A stretch of DNA of 64,000 nucleotides from Candidatus Paceibacterota bacterium (GCA_035452965.1 DAOTCE010000026.1:1-64000); one strand, 5' to 3'; positions 55,034 through 64,000 are shown, counted from the first letter of the stretch. Numbers and translations: made by a program. The notes: generated from the sequence alone by a model not told the origin.

Positions 55034-58000
55034 CTACTTCGCCATCACCATTTCAAGGGTGTCGTCCCGCTTCTGTGGCGCATCCTGTTCGGACTCGACC
55101 GAAGGGGTGGCCGTTGGCCCTTCCAGGGTCGTCGCCGGGGCCCCGGTCACCGCTTCGTTAGTCTTGTGGAATTTGACACTGACAATCTTGCTCACGCCGT
55201 GCTCCTGCATCGTGATGCCGTAGAGCACATCTGCCATGCCGATAGTCCGTTTGTTGTGCGTGATGATGATGAACTGTGAGCGCGTCAGGAAACGCTGCAA
55301 CAGCCGAACAAACCGGTTGATGTTGGATTCGTCCAGCGGCGCGTCCAACTCGTCCAGCACGCAAAAGGGGCTGGGTTTGACCTGGTAAATAGAGAATAGC
55401 AGCGCCACAGCGGTCATCGTCTGCTCGCCGCCGGACAGGAGCGAAATGGTCTGCAGTTGCTTGCCCGGCGGCCGCGCCACAATATCAATACCGCTTTCGA
55501 GCAGGTCGTTCTCGTCCATCAACAGCAGATCGGCCTTACCGCCGCCGAATACCTCGACAAACATTGCACGGAAGCACTCCCGGATGCGCTCGAAGGTGTC
55601 GCGGAACATCTCGCGCGTCTGCACGTTGATGCGGTTGATCACTTCGAGCAACTGCGCCTTGGCCTGGACAAGGTCGTCATGCTGCTGACTGAGGAATTGG
55701 TAGCGCTGCTCGGTCTCCTCATATTCCTCGATGGCGACCAGGTTCACCGGTCCCATTTCCTCGATCCGCTGCTGCAATGATTCAACCTGCTGCGCCACGG
55801 TACTCCAATCGGTCGCCGCACCGGCGGCGGCCATTTCGTCCGGCGTCATCACATGCACTTTGGCCGGACCTTCGTCGGCATAGGTGATGGTGATGCACTC
55901 GCTGCGAATACTATCGAGGCTGACGTGGTACTTCTGCTGCACCTGCTCGCGCAGGTTCTGCACCGCCATGTTCTTCTGCGCCAACTCGACCTCAAGGACG
56001 CCGCGCTGCTCCTGCAGAGTGGCCACACGCCGGCGTTGTTCGCGCAGCCCCTCCTCGCGCGAGGCGACACCTTCTTCCTGGCTTTGCCTTTGTGCCGCCA
56101 GCTCAGCCATCTGGGCGTTCACCAATTCGCGGTCATGCCGCTGGGATTCAATCAGCCCGCGCGATTCCTCAATCTCCGACTCCGCTTGCTCCTTGCGGTC
56201 CACGAAGGAGGCCATCTCGCTGCGTCGCTGCTCGATGACCTGCGTAAGTTCCCGAATGCGTTGCTCAAGCGATTGGCGCTGTTGCTGGAATGAGGCACAC
56301 ACCTGTTCTTCCGCGGCCAGTGCCACCCGGCTATCGGTCAGCGCAGTGTTGGCCACATCGCGCTGCTGGCGCGAATGTTCCAGTTGGACCGTCACCTCCG
56401 TGACCTGCGACTGGCTAGCCCGCTCGCGCGTCTCGGCCTCGCTGGCCTGGGCCATCAACCCCGCGCGCTTCCGCATCCCTTCCTGCTCCTGGGCCGCCAA
56501 GCTCTGGACCTCATAGACCACAGTGTCAATCTTCTGGTGCAGCAACCGCTCGGAATTCTGGAGCGCATTAAACTCACCCTCGCGGGTAGCGATAGCCACC
56601 TCCTGGGCGCGCAACTCGCATTGCGCCTGCTCCAGGCCGGCCTCCAGTTCGGTCTGCTCACTTTGCAGGGCGCCTCGGCGCCGACTGATCTCAGCCACCT
56701 GTTCCTGCAACTCGCTCAGCGCCAGGCTCAGCTCCGAGATCTGGTTCTTGCGGCCCAAAATCGACGCGGGCGCTTTGCCGTCTCCATTCCCATTACTGTA
56801 ACCACCCGTGTAAACGCCGTGGCAGCTCAGAAGTTCACCAGCCACGGTGACATAGTGAAATCTACCGCCGCTCTCGCGCCACGCCGCCGTGGCCGCGTCC
56901 AGATCCCGCACCACCCGTGTGCTGCCGAGGAGGCGCTCCACGAGCGTACGCACAGAAATCTCGCACTCGACTATGGATATCGCGGGCACTGGTACGCCAT
57001 TCAGTTCGGGACACGAAGAGCCCAACACCGGCGCCACCGGCACACCGGGATTCTCGATACCTCCATGACCGTTGCCAACGAACGCCAGTGGCGCGATGCT
57101 TGCCCGACCGCTCTTCTTCGCGCTGAGATCAGCTAGAATCTGGCGGGCGGTCTCCGGCTGCTCCGTCAACACCAACTGCAAATGATGTCCCAGGGCAGCT
57201 TCGATCGCAGTCACGTACTGATCGGGCACGCGAATTCTATCCGCCAGCGACCCGAGCACATGCTGCGACTGTTTGAGGGCCGCCAAGGGGCCCTCGCCAT
57301 ACCCCTCGTACTGGGCCTGCAACTGCTCCAGCACGTGGAGCCGGGAGCGCTTGCCCGCCTGCTGCTCCAGGGCCTGGTCCTGCTCTGCGGCTGCCCGCAC
57401 CAACTCTTCCTGCAGCTCGCGCAAACGCTGCTGACGCCCGGCCACTGTGCCTCGTTGCGTCTGCACGTTGAGTTTAGCCGCGGCGACATTGGCCTGGAAC
57501 TCGTGCAGATGGGCTTCCAGCCGCGTTCGCTCCTCTTCCAGTTGAATCTTCTCCGCCGACAGCTTCTCCAAACGCACCAGGTTGCCCTGCTTCTGCAAGT
57601 CGAGCGCGGTGATTTCATTGCGGAGCCGGGTTAAGTCCTGCGCGGCGGCGAACGCATTGGCTTGCGCTTGTCGCAAGGCTTCCTGCTGCTGGCGCAAATC
57701 CTCCTCCACCCGCCGCAGCGAATCCTGCCGGGCGGCCAGGGTTTGCCTATGTTGGTTCAGAGTGGCACCGCTGGCAGCGAGATGGTTGTTGGCAGTGGCA
57801 AGGTCCTGCTCCGCCGCGCGTCGCCGCTCTTCGGCCTGGGTCATATCCGCCATGGCCGCGGTATTCTGCGCGGCAAACTCTCGCAGGCGCTCCTCATTGA
57901 AATGAATCCGGCTCTCGTGCCGGTCAATCTCGCTTTTGAGTTCCAGCCCACGCTGCTGCTTGCCGCTGATTGCGTGCTCCAATTCCGACAGCCGGTTGCG

Positions 58001-58834
58001 CAGTTGCGCCATCTCGTCCTCACAACGCAGGACGCTGGCGGAATTGGACTCAATTTCGTCGCGGAGGTTTCCAGCCGCAGCCTGGCGTTCGGAGATTTCG
58101 ACCTGCAACTGGTCGAACTTATGACGAGCGAGTTGGGTATCGAGGTGCTGCAAGTCGGCCGCAAGTTGCTTGTAGCGGCGTGCCTTGCCCGCCTGACGCT
58201 GGAGAGAGCCAATCTGGCGCTTGACCTCCCGCACCAAATCGGCGACGCGCAGCAGGTTCTGGTCGGTGTATTCCAGCTTGCGCAGAGCCTCCTTCTTTTG
58301 CGCCTTGTACTTGGTGATCCCGGCCGCCTCCTCGAAGATCATCCGCCGGTCTTCCGGCTTGCTGGAGAGAATCTGTGTGATGTTGCCCTGGGCCATGATG
58401 CTGTAGCTGGTGCGGCCCACGCCAGTGCCCATGAAGAACTGTTGGATGTCTTTCAGCCGGCATGGCGTCTTATTGATGAAATACTCGCTGCCACCATCGC
58501 GAAAGACCCGGCGGGTAATGGTCACCTCGTTGTATGACATTTCCACGCCGGCCGCGGTAAGATGCTCCTCATCCACCCCGCCAATCGTCAGTGAGACCTC
58601 CGCCATGCCCAAAGGCTTGCGGTTGTCAGTCCCGTTGAAGATAACGTCGGCCATCTCCCCGCCGCGCAGGGCTTTGGCGGATTGCTCGCCCAGTACCCAA
58701 CGGATAGCGTCCGAGATGTTCGACTTACCACACCCATTGGGGCCAACGACGGCCGTCACACCGGGCTGGAAGTTCAGCGCAGTCTTATCCGCAAAGGACT
58801 TAAAACCCAGCACCGTTAAGTTCTTCAGATACAT
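55034..58834 (-). CDS. smc: Chromosome segregation protein SMC
   Basis: Condensin ATPase. The Walker A motif GPNGCGKSN is at residues 31-39 of a start at ATG 58834 (MYLKNLTVLGFKSF). Two long coiled coils (about 170-500 and 680-1030) flank a hinge. The C-terminal head has the ABC signature LLSGGEQTMTAVALL and Walker B CVLDELDAPLD, and IIITHNKRTI. The hinge at about 510-660 contains the flexible glycine-rich stretch. After the normal end (VSVKFHKTN) there are about 45 extra, acidic and Thr-rich residues. It is essential or near-essential for chromosome organisation. The gene is leftward and opposed by the isomerase gene. Confidence 0.96.
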   Translation of the reverse strand: MYLKNLTVLGFKSFADKTALNFQPGVTAVVGPNGCGKSNISDAIRWVLGEQSAKALRGGEMADVIFNGTDNRKPLGMAEVSLTIGGVDEEHLTAAGVEMSYNEVTITRRVFRDGGSEYFINKTPCRLKDIQQFFMGTGVGRTSYSIMAQGNITQILSSKPEDRRMIFEEAAGITKYKAQKKEALRKLEYTDQNLLRVADLVREVKRQIGSLQRQAGKARRYKQLAADLQHLDTQLARHKFDQLQVEISERQAAAGNLRDEIESNSASVLRCEDEMAQLRNRLSELEHAISGKQQRGLELKSEIDRHESRIHFNEERLREFAAQNTAAMADMTQAEERRRAAEQDLATANNHLAASGATLNQHRQTLAARQDSLRRVEEDLRQQQEALRQAQANAFAAAQDLTRLRNEITALDLQKQGNLVRLEKLSAEKIQLEEERTRLEAHLHEFQANVAAAKLNVQTQRGTVAGRQQRLRELQEELVRAAAEQDQALEQQAGKRSRLHVLEQLQAQYEGYGEGPLAALKQSQHVLGSLADRIRVPDQYVTAIEAALGHHLQLVLTEQPETARQILADLSAKKSGRASIAPLAFVGNGHGGIENPGVPVAPVLGSSCPELNGVPVPAISIVECEISVRTLVERLLGSTRVVRDLDAATAAWRESGGRFHYVTVAGELLSCHGVYTGGYSNGNGDGKAPASILGRKNQISELSLALSELQEQVAEISRRRGALQSEQTELEAGLEQAQCELRAQEVAIATREGEFNALQNSERLLHQKIDTVVYEVQSLAAQEQEGMRKRAGLMAQASEAETRERASQSQVTEVTVQLEHSRQQRDVANTALTDSRVALAAEEQVCASFQQQRQSLEQRIRELTQVIEQRRSEMASFVDRKEQAESEIEESRGLIESQRHDRELVNAQMAELAAQRQSQEEGVASREEGLREQRRRVATLQEQRGVLEVELAQKNMAVQNLREQVQQKYHVSLDSIRSECITITYADEGPAKVHVMTPDEMAAAGAATDWSTVAQQVESLQQRIEEMGPVNLVAIEEYEETEQRYQFLSQQHDDLVQAKAQLLEVINRINVQTREMFRDTFERIRECFRAMFVEVFGGGKADLLLMDENDLLESGIDIVARPPGKQLQTISLLSGGEQTMTAVALLFSIYQVKPSPFCVLDELDAPLDESNINRFVRLLQRFLTRSQFIIITHNKRTIGMADVLYGITMQEHGVSKIVSVKFHKTNEAVTGAPATTLEGPTATPSVESEQDAPQKRDDTLEMVMAK

Positions 58835-59093
58835 GATCTTGGTAAAGACAATCAAACCTGTCCTGCCTAGTAAAGCCCAAAAACCACAATATACAGGGCT
58901 CAGTTATTGTCGGAGCACAACTAATTGGTGAGGAACCGAGATTTGTATTGTGCCGTTAACCGCTGCTAAGTGCCCTTTATCCCAACATGACTAGCGTACT
59001 TCTACTATCGCCTCCGCAGCCTGGCAACAACTTTCTGCAATGAACTTTGCCCTCGTCTCGCCACTACTTAAGGCATAATCTACCCGCCGATAC
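58835..59093. other. Divergent region between smc and the GHL10 gene
   Basis: A 259-bp gap that must hold the promoters of both neighbours. I see no strong promoter match, hairpin or small ORF. Confidence 0.35.
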
Positions 59094-60692
59094 ATGACCT
59101 CGACCATCACAATCCCTGATCCAATGATGACTCCGCCTCCAGCCAACCCTCCCGTTCTCTCGGGACGCCACCCAACGCACCTGCGCCTCGCCAGCGCGAT
59201 GGTTGCGATCGTGGCTGCCTTTGCCTCCCAGGCCGGGAACTCTCAGCCTCCAAAAATTAATCCGCCCTCACCGGTGAGGGAATTCCGCGCTGCCTGGGTC
59301 GCGACCGTCGGGAACATAGACTGGCCTTCCCGCAAGACTCTGACCACGCAGGAACAGAAGGTCGAGCTACTTGCGATTCTGGATCGGGCCGTGCAACTCA
59401 AGCTGAACGCCATCATTTTCCAAGTCAGGCCAGCCTGCGACGCGATGTATGCCTCCCGCATCGAGCCATGGTCGGAGTACTTGACCGGCACCATGGGCAA
59501 AGCGCCAGAGCCTTTCTATGATCCACTGGCTTTCGCCGTCGAGGAGGCGCACAAGCGCGGCTTGGAACTGCACGCGTGGTTCAATCCATATAGGGCACGG
59601 CTGCGCGCCACCAGCTCACCCGCCTCGGCGAACCATGTGAGCAAGACCCGTCCGCAGCTCGTTCGGCAATACGGAGAACTCCTTTGGCTCGATCCGGGTG
59701 ATAAAGCGGTGCAGGAGTACTCGCTAAGCGTTGTGATGGATGTCGTCAAGCGCTACGACGTAGATGGGGCGCACTTTGACGACTACTTCTATCCGTACAA
59801 AGTCAAGGATGGTTCCGGCCAAGACCTGGACTTCCCCGACGATTCGAGTTGGCAGCGCTTTGGAGCCGGCGGCATGCTGAGCCGTGCCGACTGGCGGCGT
59901 GAAAACGTCAACGTATTCATTCAGCGCGTCTATCAATCTATCAAAGCGGCAAAACCCTGGGTCAAGTTTGGGGTTAGTCCGTTCGGCATTTGGCGCCCGA
60001 ACAATCCGCCCCAAATCAAGGGGTTCGACGCTTATGCCTCGCTCTATGCCGATTCGCGGAAATGGCTGGTGAACGGATGGGTTGACTACTTCGTGCCTCA
60101 GCTTTACTGGGCAATTGAACCGCCGGAACAGAGCTTCCCTGTCCTGCTGCGATGGTGGGCCGAGCAGAACACCAAAGGCAGAACCCTTTGCCCTGGCATA
60201 AACTCCACCAAAGTGGGGGGCCGGTCGCAATCCCGGCGCGGGTGGGAGCCGGAGGAAATCGTCAAGCAGATCCGGCTCAGCCGCACCCAGCACGGCGTAA
60301 GCGGCCACGTTCACTGGAATATGAAGAGCCTCATGCGCAATGCCGCGTTTGACGAGCAACTCCAACGGGAGGTCTATCAGCAACCAGCTCTAATGCCGCC
60401 GTCTCCCTGGCTTGGCCGGGCCCAACCGGCCATGCCGAAGCTCACTATAGCTAAAATGCGGTCGGGTTCGCCGCCACGCATCAACTGGACGCCGGGCGGT
60501 CAGGGAACGGTTTGGCTCTGGCTTTTGCAGACGCAAACGCGGGGCGAGTGGACGACGGAAATTCTGCCCGGCAAGCAGACCTCTCGTTCCTGGAATGGCT
60601 CATTGCCGAATGTCGTGGCGGTTTCCGCGGTCAACCGCAATGGCGAAACCAGTTCGCCGAGTGTGCTTCAAACGTCAGGTAACACCAGATGA
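59094..60692 (+). CDS. GHL10/DUF187-type glycoside hydrolase
   Basis: Family 10-like glycosylhydrolase. The opening EFRAAWVATVGNIDWPS is diagnostic of the GHL10 domain (residues 60-400), followed by LNAIIFQVRPACDAMY, GLELHAWFNPYRAR, RYDVDGAHFDDYFYPY and KFGVSPFGIWRPN. These include the Asp pair in DGAHFDDYFY that is a candidate catalytic site. A hydrophobic segment at residues about 32-47 probably acts as a signal. The last 130 residues include a fibronectin-like region (PPRINWTPGGQGTVWLWLLQ). It may be active on peptidoglycan-like or other beta-linked glycans; unproven. Confidence 0.9.
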   Translation: MTSTITIPDPMMTPPPANPPVLSGRHPTHLRLASAMVAIVAAFASQAGNSQPPKINPPSPVREFRAAWVATVGNIDWPSRKTLTTQEQKVELLAILDRAVQLKLNAIIFQVRPACDAMYASRIEPWSEYLTGTMGKAPEPFYDPLAFAVEEAHKRGLELHAWFNPYRARLRATSSPASANHVSKTRPQLVRQYGELLWLDPGDKAVQEYSLSVVMDVVKRYDVDGAHFDDYFYPYKVKDGSGQDLDFPDDSSWQRFGAGGMLSRADWRRENVNVFIQRVYQSIKAAKPWVKFGVSPFGIWRPNNPPQIKGFDAYASLYADSRKWLVNGWVDYFVPQLYWAIEPPEQSFPVLLRWWAEQNTKGRTLCPGINSTKVGGRSQSRRGWEPEEIVKQIRLSRTQHGVSGHVHWNMKSLMRNAAFDEQLQREVYQQPALMPPSPWLGRAQPAMPKLTIAKMRSGSPPRINWTPGGQGTVWLWLLQTQTRGEWTTEILPGKQTSRSWNGSLPNVVAVSAVNRNGETSSPSVLQTSGNTR

Positions 60693-60724
60693 CCGTCGAG
60701 CGCTGGGCGTCCCGGCGGGGAGGG

Positions 60725-61303
60725 TTACTCGCGCATTGCACGGTGCAAGCCCGCACCAGGGAGCACACCCGCCCAAGCGGCGAGTGGTTCTACCTTGGCC
60801 AATACAGGGAGCGCGAAGGGTTCCTCCGGAAGCTTGCGTTCCCGGGGAAGAAAATCCATGCCGGCTTTGCGCGCAACGCTTTCCAGAAAGCGGCGGGTCA
60901 GGCCGGACTGAGCGTCAGGCTGCACCGGCACGGCGATCAGCGCGACCAAGGCGCTGGTCCGCGTCAGACGGTGTGGCAGCCATTCATCCACCCACAAGTA
61001 CAGGCTCAACGGCAATTCCGCTGCGTCCCGGAGGGAAACAATCAGCACATCCGCCCGCATTGCCGCCCGCCCTGCAGCTGCCAGGGCGTCGGGGTGCGCT
61101 AAGTCGTTGACCCGCCAGGATTTGCTGGAGATTCCGCCGCTGCCAATTAATTGCTCCACACGAGCCCACAAGTCCATCGCCCAGTGGTGAGTAAGGTGAT
61201 CCTGGTAGATAACAACAACATTCAGCGCGGGCTCAGGACCATTAGCGGTTGCGGCGGTGGAATCCAATTGGGAATCCGGTTCCAATAGCAGTTTTTGCTG
61301 CAT
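60725..61303 (-). CDS. Hypothetical alpha/beta protein
   Basis: A 192-residue cytoplasmic protein with start at ATG 61303 (a TTG three codons earlier is also possible). Repeated strand-helix units (ALNVVVIYQDHLTHHWAMDL; ADVLIVSLRDAAELPLSLYL; ALVALIAVPVQ) suggest a Rossmann-like or receiver-like fold, without the Asp cluster of response regulators. No family recognised. It ends 33 bases after the end of the convergent GHL10 gene. Confidence 0.65.
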   Translation of the reverse strand: MQQKLLLEPDSQLDSTAATANGPEPALNVVVIYQDHLTHHWAMDLWARVEQLIGSGGISSKSWRVNDLAHPDALAAAGRAAMRADVLIVSLRDAAELPLSLYLWVDEWLPHRLTRTSALVALIAVPVQPDAQSGLTRRFLESVARKAGMDFLPRERKLPEEPFALPVLAKVEPLAAWAGVLPGAGLHRAMRE

Positions 61304-61798
61304 GTTGCTCAAGGGTTGAAGTTATAGATCTGTTTCCGCCGGCACCTGTGCCGCAGCCAAATAACGTCGATCACGGCCTGTTCCCCGGTCATGGCGGGAA
61401 GCGTCAGACGGGAACGGTTATCTCGAACAAATCCGGCGTTTCGGATGAGCCAACCGCCTCCCTTCATCGGAAGGCCGCTCCGAAACGCCGGATCCCCGAC
61501 TACCGCACCTCACGCTTTACTCCCGCACTTGCATTAACCACATATCCGCAACTCATGCTCTCTCTTGCTACGTGTCTGCCTGGGCTGCTTTCAGCCAAAC
61601 CGTTCACTGTTCCCACCGTTCTCCCGGCGCTCGTTAGAAATCACACGCACAATAGGGCACTACACTCTGGAACGCATAGTCGGGAAAAGCGGAGAACCTA
61701 TGTCGGGGAGTTCCCTGACAAACCTGTGGTCCTACTGTATGCATCCGTCCTTGGAGAACCGCGGCTCATGCGCGGCGCGGACGTCCCCGCAGCGCGGC
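61304..61798. other. Intergenic region with 15-bp inverted repeat
   Basis: About 495 bases between two leftward genes with no credible gene. The only clear structure is the inverted repeat at 61431-61493. Confidence 0.6.
61431..61493. repeat. 15-bp perfect inverted repeat
   Basis: ATCCGGCGTTTCGGA (61431-61445) and TCCGAAACGCCGGAT (61479-61493) flank a 33-base loop, about 300 bases after the response regulator stop codon. No U-tract on either strand. It resembles the long palindromic repeats elsewhere in the window but is of different sequence. Confidence 0.8.
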
Positions 61799-62476
61799 TT
61801 ACTGGAAAGGCTGGACGAACGAGTGATCTTCATTCAACCACCCTTGCCGCAATGCATATTGCACCATTTCCGTCCGGCTGCGCAGGCCCAGCTTTTCGCC
61901 GATGCGGACGCGGTAAGTCTCCACGGTCTTAATGCTCAAGCCAAGGTTGCCGGCAATCTCCTTGTTGCTGTAGCCCCAAGCCAGCAAGATGAGCACTTCC
62001 CGCTCGCGCTCGCTCAGGTCGGCTGCTGGAAGGCCATTCTTGCCGGACGGTTCTCTGGCGTGGCCGCGCAGGGCTTTGTTGGCCACCGTCGGGTCGAAGT
62101 GCAGTGCGCCGCCCGCCACGGCACGGATGGCCCGGATCAGGTCATCGCCCGCCGAGCGTTTGAGCACGTAGCCAACGGCACCCGCCTTGCACAACTGCAG
62201 CAAATAACTGGCGTCCTCGTGAACCGTCAGGGCAACTACTTTGACGGACGGTTGTTCCGCTTTGAGCCGTTCGGTTGCCTGCAAGCCGTTGAGCTTCGGC
62301 ATCGAAAGGTCCATGACCACCACGTCAGGTTTGAGCTCGCACGCCTTCTCGATCGCTTCCTTGCCATCAGCGGCCTCTCCCACCACACGCATATCGCGCT
62401 GGCTGTCAATCAGCAGCCGCAGGCCATCCCGAACAACCTCATGATCGTCGGCTAAAAGGACACGGGTCTTCTTCAT
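61799..62476 (-). CDS. NarL/FixJ-type response regulator
   Basis: Two-component response regulator. The receiver domain has the acidic pair VLLADDHEV, the phosphoacceptor VVVMDLSMP (Asp 56) and Lys 106 in YVLKRSA. A GerE/LuxR helix-turn-helix follows (residues about 153-212, LSEREREVLILLAWGYSNKEI and SIKTVETYRVRIGEKL). It would bind DNA after phosphorylation by the upstream kinase, whose stop codon overlaps its start by four bases (ATGA). Target genes are unknown. Confidence 0.95.
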   Translation of the reverse strand: MKKTRVLLADDHEVVRDGLRLLIDSQRDMRVVGEAADGKEAIEKACELKPDVVVMDLSMPKLNGLQATERLKAEQPSVKVVALTVHEDASYLLQLCKAGAVGYVLKRSAGDDLIRAIRAVAGGALHFDPTVANKALRGHAREPSGKNGLPAADLSEREREVLILLAWGYSNKEIAGNLGLSIKTVETYRVRIGEKLGLRSRTEMVQYALRQGWLNEDHSFVQPFQ

Positions 62477-63672
62477 AACATAGGCGCCAGCGGCAGCCGC
62501 ACGAATACTGTGGTGCCGGCGCCCGGGTTTGACTCGATCTCGACCGAGCCGCCGACCAGTCTGGCCCGCTCTTGCATCCCCAACAAGCCCAACTTCCCCT
62601 CGGTCGGGGAAGCGTTAAAGAGGGCCGCCGCCTCGAAGCCCTTGCCATCGTCCTCAATGATCAGCGATACGTGGTCGCCACGGCGTTCGAGCAAGACACT
62701 GACGCGGCGGGCGTCGGCGTGGCGGAAGACGTTGGTAAGTGCCTCGCGCGTGATCCGGTAAAGGGCGGTCTCCAGCTCCGGCGCCAGCCGGCTCCCGGTC
62801 GTGCCGCGGCTGTGGAAGTCCACCGGCACTCCGCTGAGTCCCGCCCATTCATCCGCGTAACGGCGAAGCGCCATCTCCAGGCCGAAATCGTCAAGGGCGG
62901 CCGGCCTCAACTCCCAAGCCAGGCGATGAATATCCCGCATCAGACTGTCAGCAAGTAGTTCGAGTTGGGCGGCGCTCTGGAGCTGTGAGGGCGGGCACGA
63001 ATATCCTTTGCGAACGACCTGGAGACCCAGCTTAAGCGCGGTGAGATCCTGCCCCAGGCGGTCGTGCAATTCGCGCGAGATGCGCCCGCGTTCAGTCTCC
63101 TCGGCTGCCGCCAACCGACGCAGCACCTCGCGGTGAGCTGCCTCAGCGCGCTCGCGCCGGGCAATTTCTCCCTGCAAGGCCCGGTTGGCCTCCGACAGCT
63201 CACCTGTCCGCTGCCGTACGCGCACGTCAAGTTGATCCCGCTCCCGCTGTAAATTGGCTTCCGCCTGCCTAAGCGCCGTTTCGGCGCACTTTCGCTCGAT
63301 GGCGTAACGAATCGCCCGGGTCGTTTGACGCCCATAGGCCTGCCCCTTGATCAGGTAATCCTGAATGCCGTGCCGCACCGCCTCGAGCCCCGCTTCTTCA
63401 TCCGCCTGTCCTGTCAGCACCACAATAGGCAGCTCGGGCGCCTGGGCGCGCGCCCGCACAAACGTCTCCCGCCCCGCGCTGTCCGGCAGGGTGAGGTCCA
63501 GCAGCATGACATCGTAAGCCTTGGTCTTCAATTGGGCGACTGCATCCGCCCAACTTTCGGTGTGCGTGAAACTGAATCCGCCGCCCCCGTCCTGAAGCAA
63601 GGATTCCTGCAACAAGGCGGCGTCAGACGGGCTGTCTTCCACCAGAAGAACTTTTACGGTGGACGGTTCCAT
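62473..63672 (-). CDS. REC-histidine kinase hybrid (HisKA_3 type)
   Basis: Cytoplasmic hybrid sensor kinase. The N-terminal receiver (residues 1-125) has VLLVEDSPSD, the Asp 59 phosphoacceptor (VMLLDLTLP) and Lys 109. A coiled coil (130-190) leads to the HisKA_3 dimerisation helix with RISRELHDRLGQDL (His 203). The ATPase domain has NVFRHADARRV (N box) and LIIEDDGKGFE (D/G box), then LGLLGMQERARLVGG. No transmembrane or PAS domain is seen, so the receiver itself, or a partner, provides the input. It is the partner of the coupled NarL-type regulator. Confidence 0.95.
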   Translation of the reverse strand: MEPSTVKVLLVEDSPSDAALLQESLLQDGGGGFSFTHTESWADAVAQLKTKAYDVMLLDLTLPDSAGRETFVRARAQAPELPIVVLTGQADEEAGLEAVRHGIQDYLIKGQAYGRQTTRAIRYAIERKCAETALRQAEANLQRERDQLDVRVRQRTGELSEANRALQGEIARRERAEAAHREVLRRLAAAEETERGRISRELHDRLGQDLTALKLGLQVVRKGYSCPPSQLQSAAQLELLADSLMRDIHRLAWELRPAALDDFGLEMALRRYADEWAGLSGVPVDFHSRGTTGSRLAPELETALYRITREALTNVFRHADARRVSVLLERRGDHVSLIIEDDGKGFEAAALFNASPTEGKLGLLGMQERARLVGGSVEIESNPGAGTTVFVRLPLAPML

Positions 63673-63822
63673 AGTTCGTGCCCTTCATACCATTCTTCGG
63701 CACGGAAGTCAGCCTCCATTATTGCCTACGCCGGGACGCGAGTGACACATTCTCGCAAAGGTTGCGTCGTTTTTCCCGGGCTCGTTAACAGGACGGCCGC
63801 AGGAGAAGTCGCGGTGGCGAAT

Positions 63823-64000
63823 TCACGATGGGTCAATCGGCCCGTGCAGGCGGGGAGAATACTGGTTGTGCAGCAGCCAGAAGTCACGCAGAGCCAGGAC
63901 TTTGGATTTCAGTTCCTCCAGCGAACTGGGCTTTACCATGTAGGCGTTGGCGCCCACGTCATACGCCCGAGTGACGTCATCAGGCCGGCTAGAGGAGGTA
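63823..64000 (-). CDS. Response regulator, C-terminal part (5' end beyond the window)
   Basis: The final 58 codons of a receiver-only response regulator, running off the right edge. The visible part has TSSSRPDDVTRAYDVGANAY, then MVKPSSLEELKSKVL (conserved Lys of the receiver fold) and ends in LHNQYSPRLHG before TGA at 63823-63825. It resembles the small cytoplasmic receivers (Rcp1-like) that work next to histidine kinases. It lies 150 bases before the kinase gene on the same strand, so it may be part of the same phosphorelay. Confidence 0.8.
   Translation of the reverse strand, partial: TSSSRPDDVTRAYDVGANAYMVKPSSLEELKSKVLALRDFWLLHNQYSPRLHGPIDPS

Noticed and set aside
61640..61700. IGHYTLERIVGKSG-like peptide resembling a Ser/Thr kinase N-terminus
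   Set aside because: Only about 14 residues match and no downstream kinase motifs follow; it is read on the strand opposite to neighbouring genes, so chance is likely.

Overview
The window is GC-rich, densely coded chromosomal DNA. It carries about 45 recognisable protein genes, one tRNA and an unusually large number of long palindromic repeats. The gene content best fits a free-living member of the Verrucomicrobiota (a Pedosphaera/Limisphaera-like lineage). The reasons are: five Tat-exported redox or sugar enzymes; a 'FTLIELLVV' pseudopilin-like protein with a terminal H-X9-DG-type segment beside secreted carbohydrate enzymes; a DUF1080 lipoprotein paired with a PQQ-type propeller; a DUF5009 membrane acyltransferase; a B12-dependent ribonucleotide reductase; and a small 'CPNKDCPCR' coiled-coil protein. 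This assignment is inferred from gene content; no rRNA or other phylogenetic marker was aligned.

Layout. 0.4-6 kb: a Tat-exported GH36-type alpha-galactosidase, a C39-like peptidase, a sulfatase remnant, then a SET-domain methyltransferase and an RluA-type pseudouridine synthase, both of which carry an in-frame copy of the same palindromic repeat. 6.6-13 kb: a TPR lipoprotein, a methyltransferase, a GDP-mannose Nudix hydrolase, a Tat FAD oxidoreductase, CutA, a GNAT acetyltransferase and a zinc-ribbon membrane protein. 13-20 kb: a DUF5009 acyltransferase, Tag, an MFS transporter with a large hydrophilic insertion, and NrdJ. 20-30 kb: Der GTPase, a serine hydrolase, a small unknown protein, a PQQ propeller, a DUF1080 lipoprotein, a second (AAG-type) 3-methyladenine glycosylase and RNase R. 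30-36.5 kb: signal peptidase I, a Gfo/Idh/MocA oxidoreductase coupled to a DUF4185-like protein, a metallophosphoesterase, a rhomboid protease, an FHA protein and tRNA-Pro(GGG).

36.6-45.2 kb is the most coherent block: a leftward run aceE - SDR - uxuA - aceF - lpdA, with a lipoate-protein ligase reading divergently from its head. Two enzymes of hexuronate breakdown (mannonate dehydratase and a probable mannonate oxidoreductase) sit inside the pyruvate dehydrogenase gene set. This suggests joint control of uronate degradation and of oxidation of the pyruvate it yields. 45.8-55 kb: a ceramidase-like lipoprotein, an APC permease, hybrid-cluster protein with an FNR-like site and its own terminator, a secreted glycosidase-like protein, a pseudopilin-like protein and a Tat-exported sugar isomerase. 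55-64 kb: SMC, a GHL10-type glycoside hydrolase, an unknown protein, a NarL-type regulator with a translationally coupled REC-histidine kinase, and the 3' end of another response regulator cut by the window edge.

The non-coding space holds at least three kinds of long hairpin repeat (about 4.9/5.2 kb, 27.3/45.5 kb and 48.8 kb), several single inverted repeats and an 11-bp tandem repeat. No CRISPR array, transposase, integrase, rRNA or phage gene was found.
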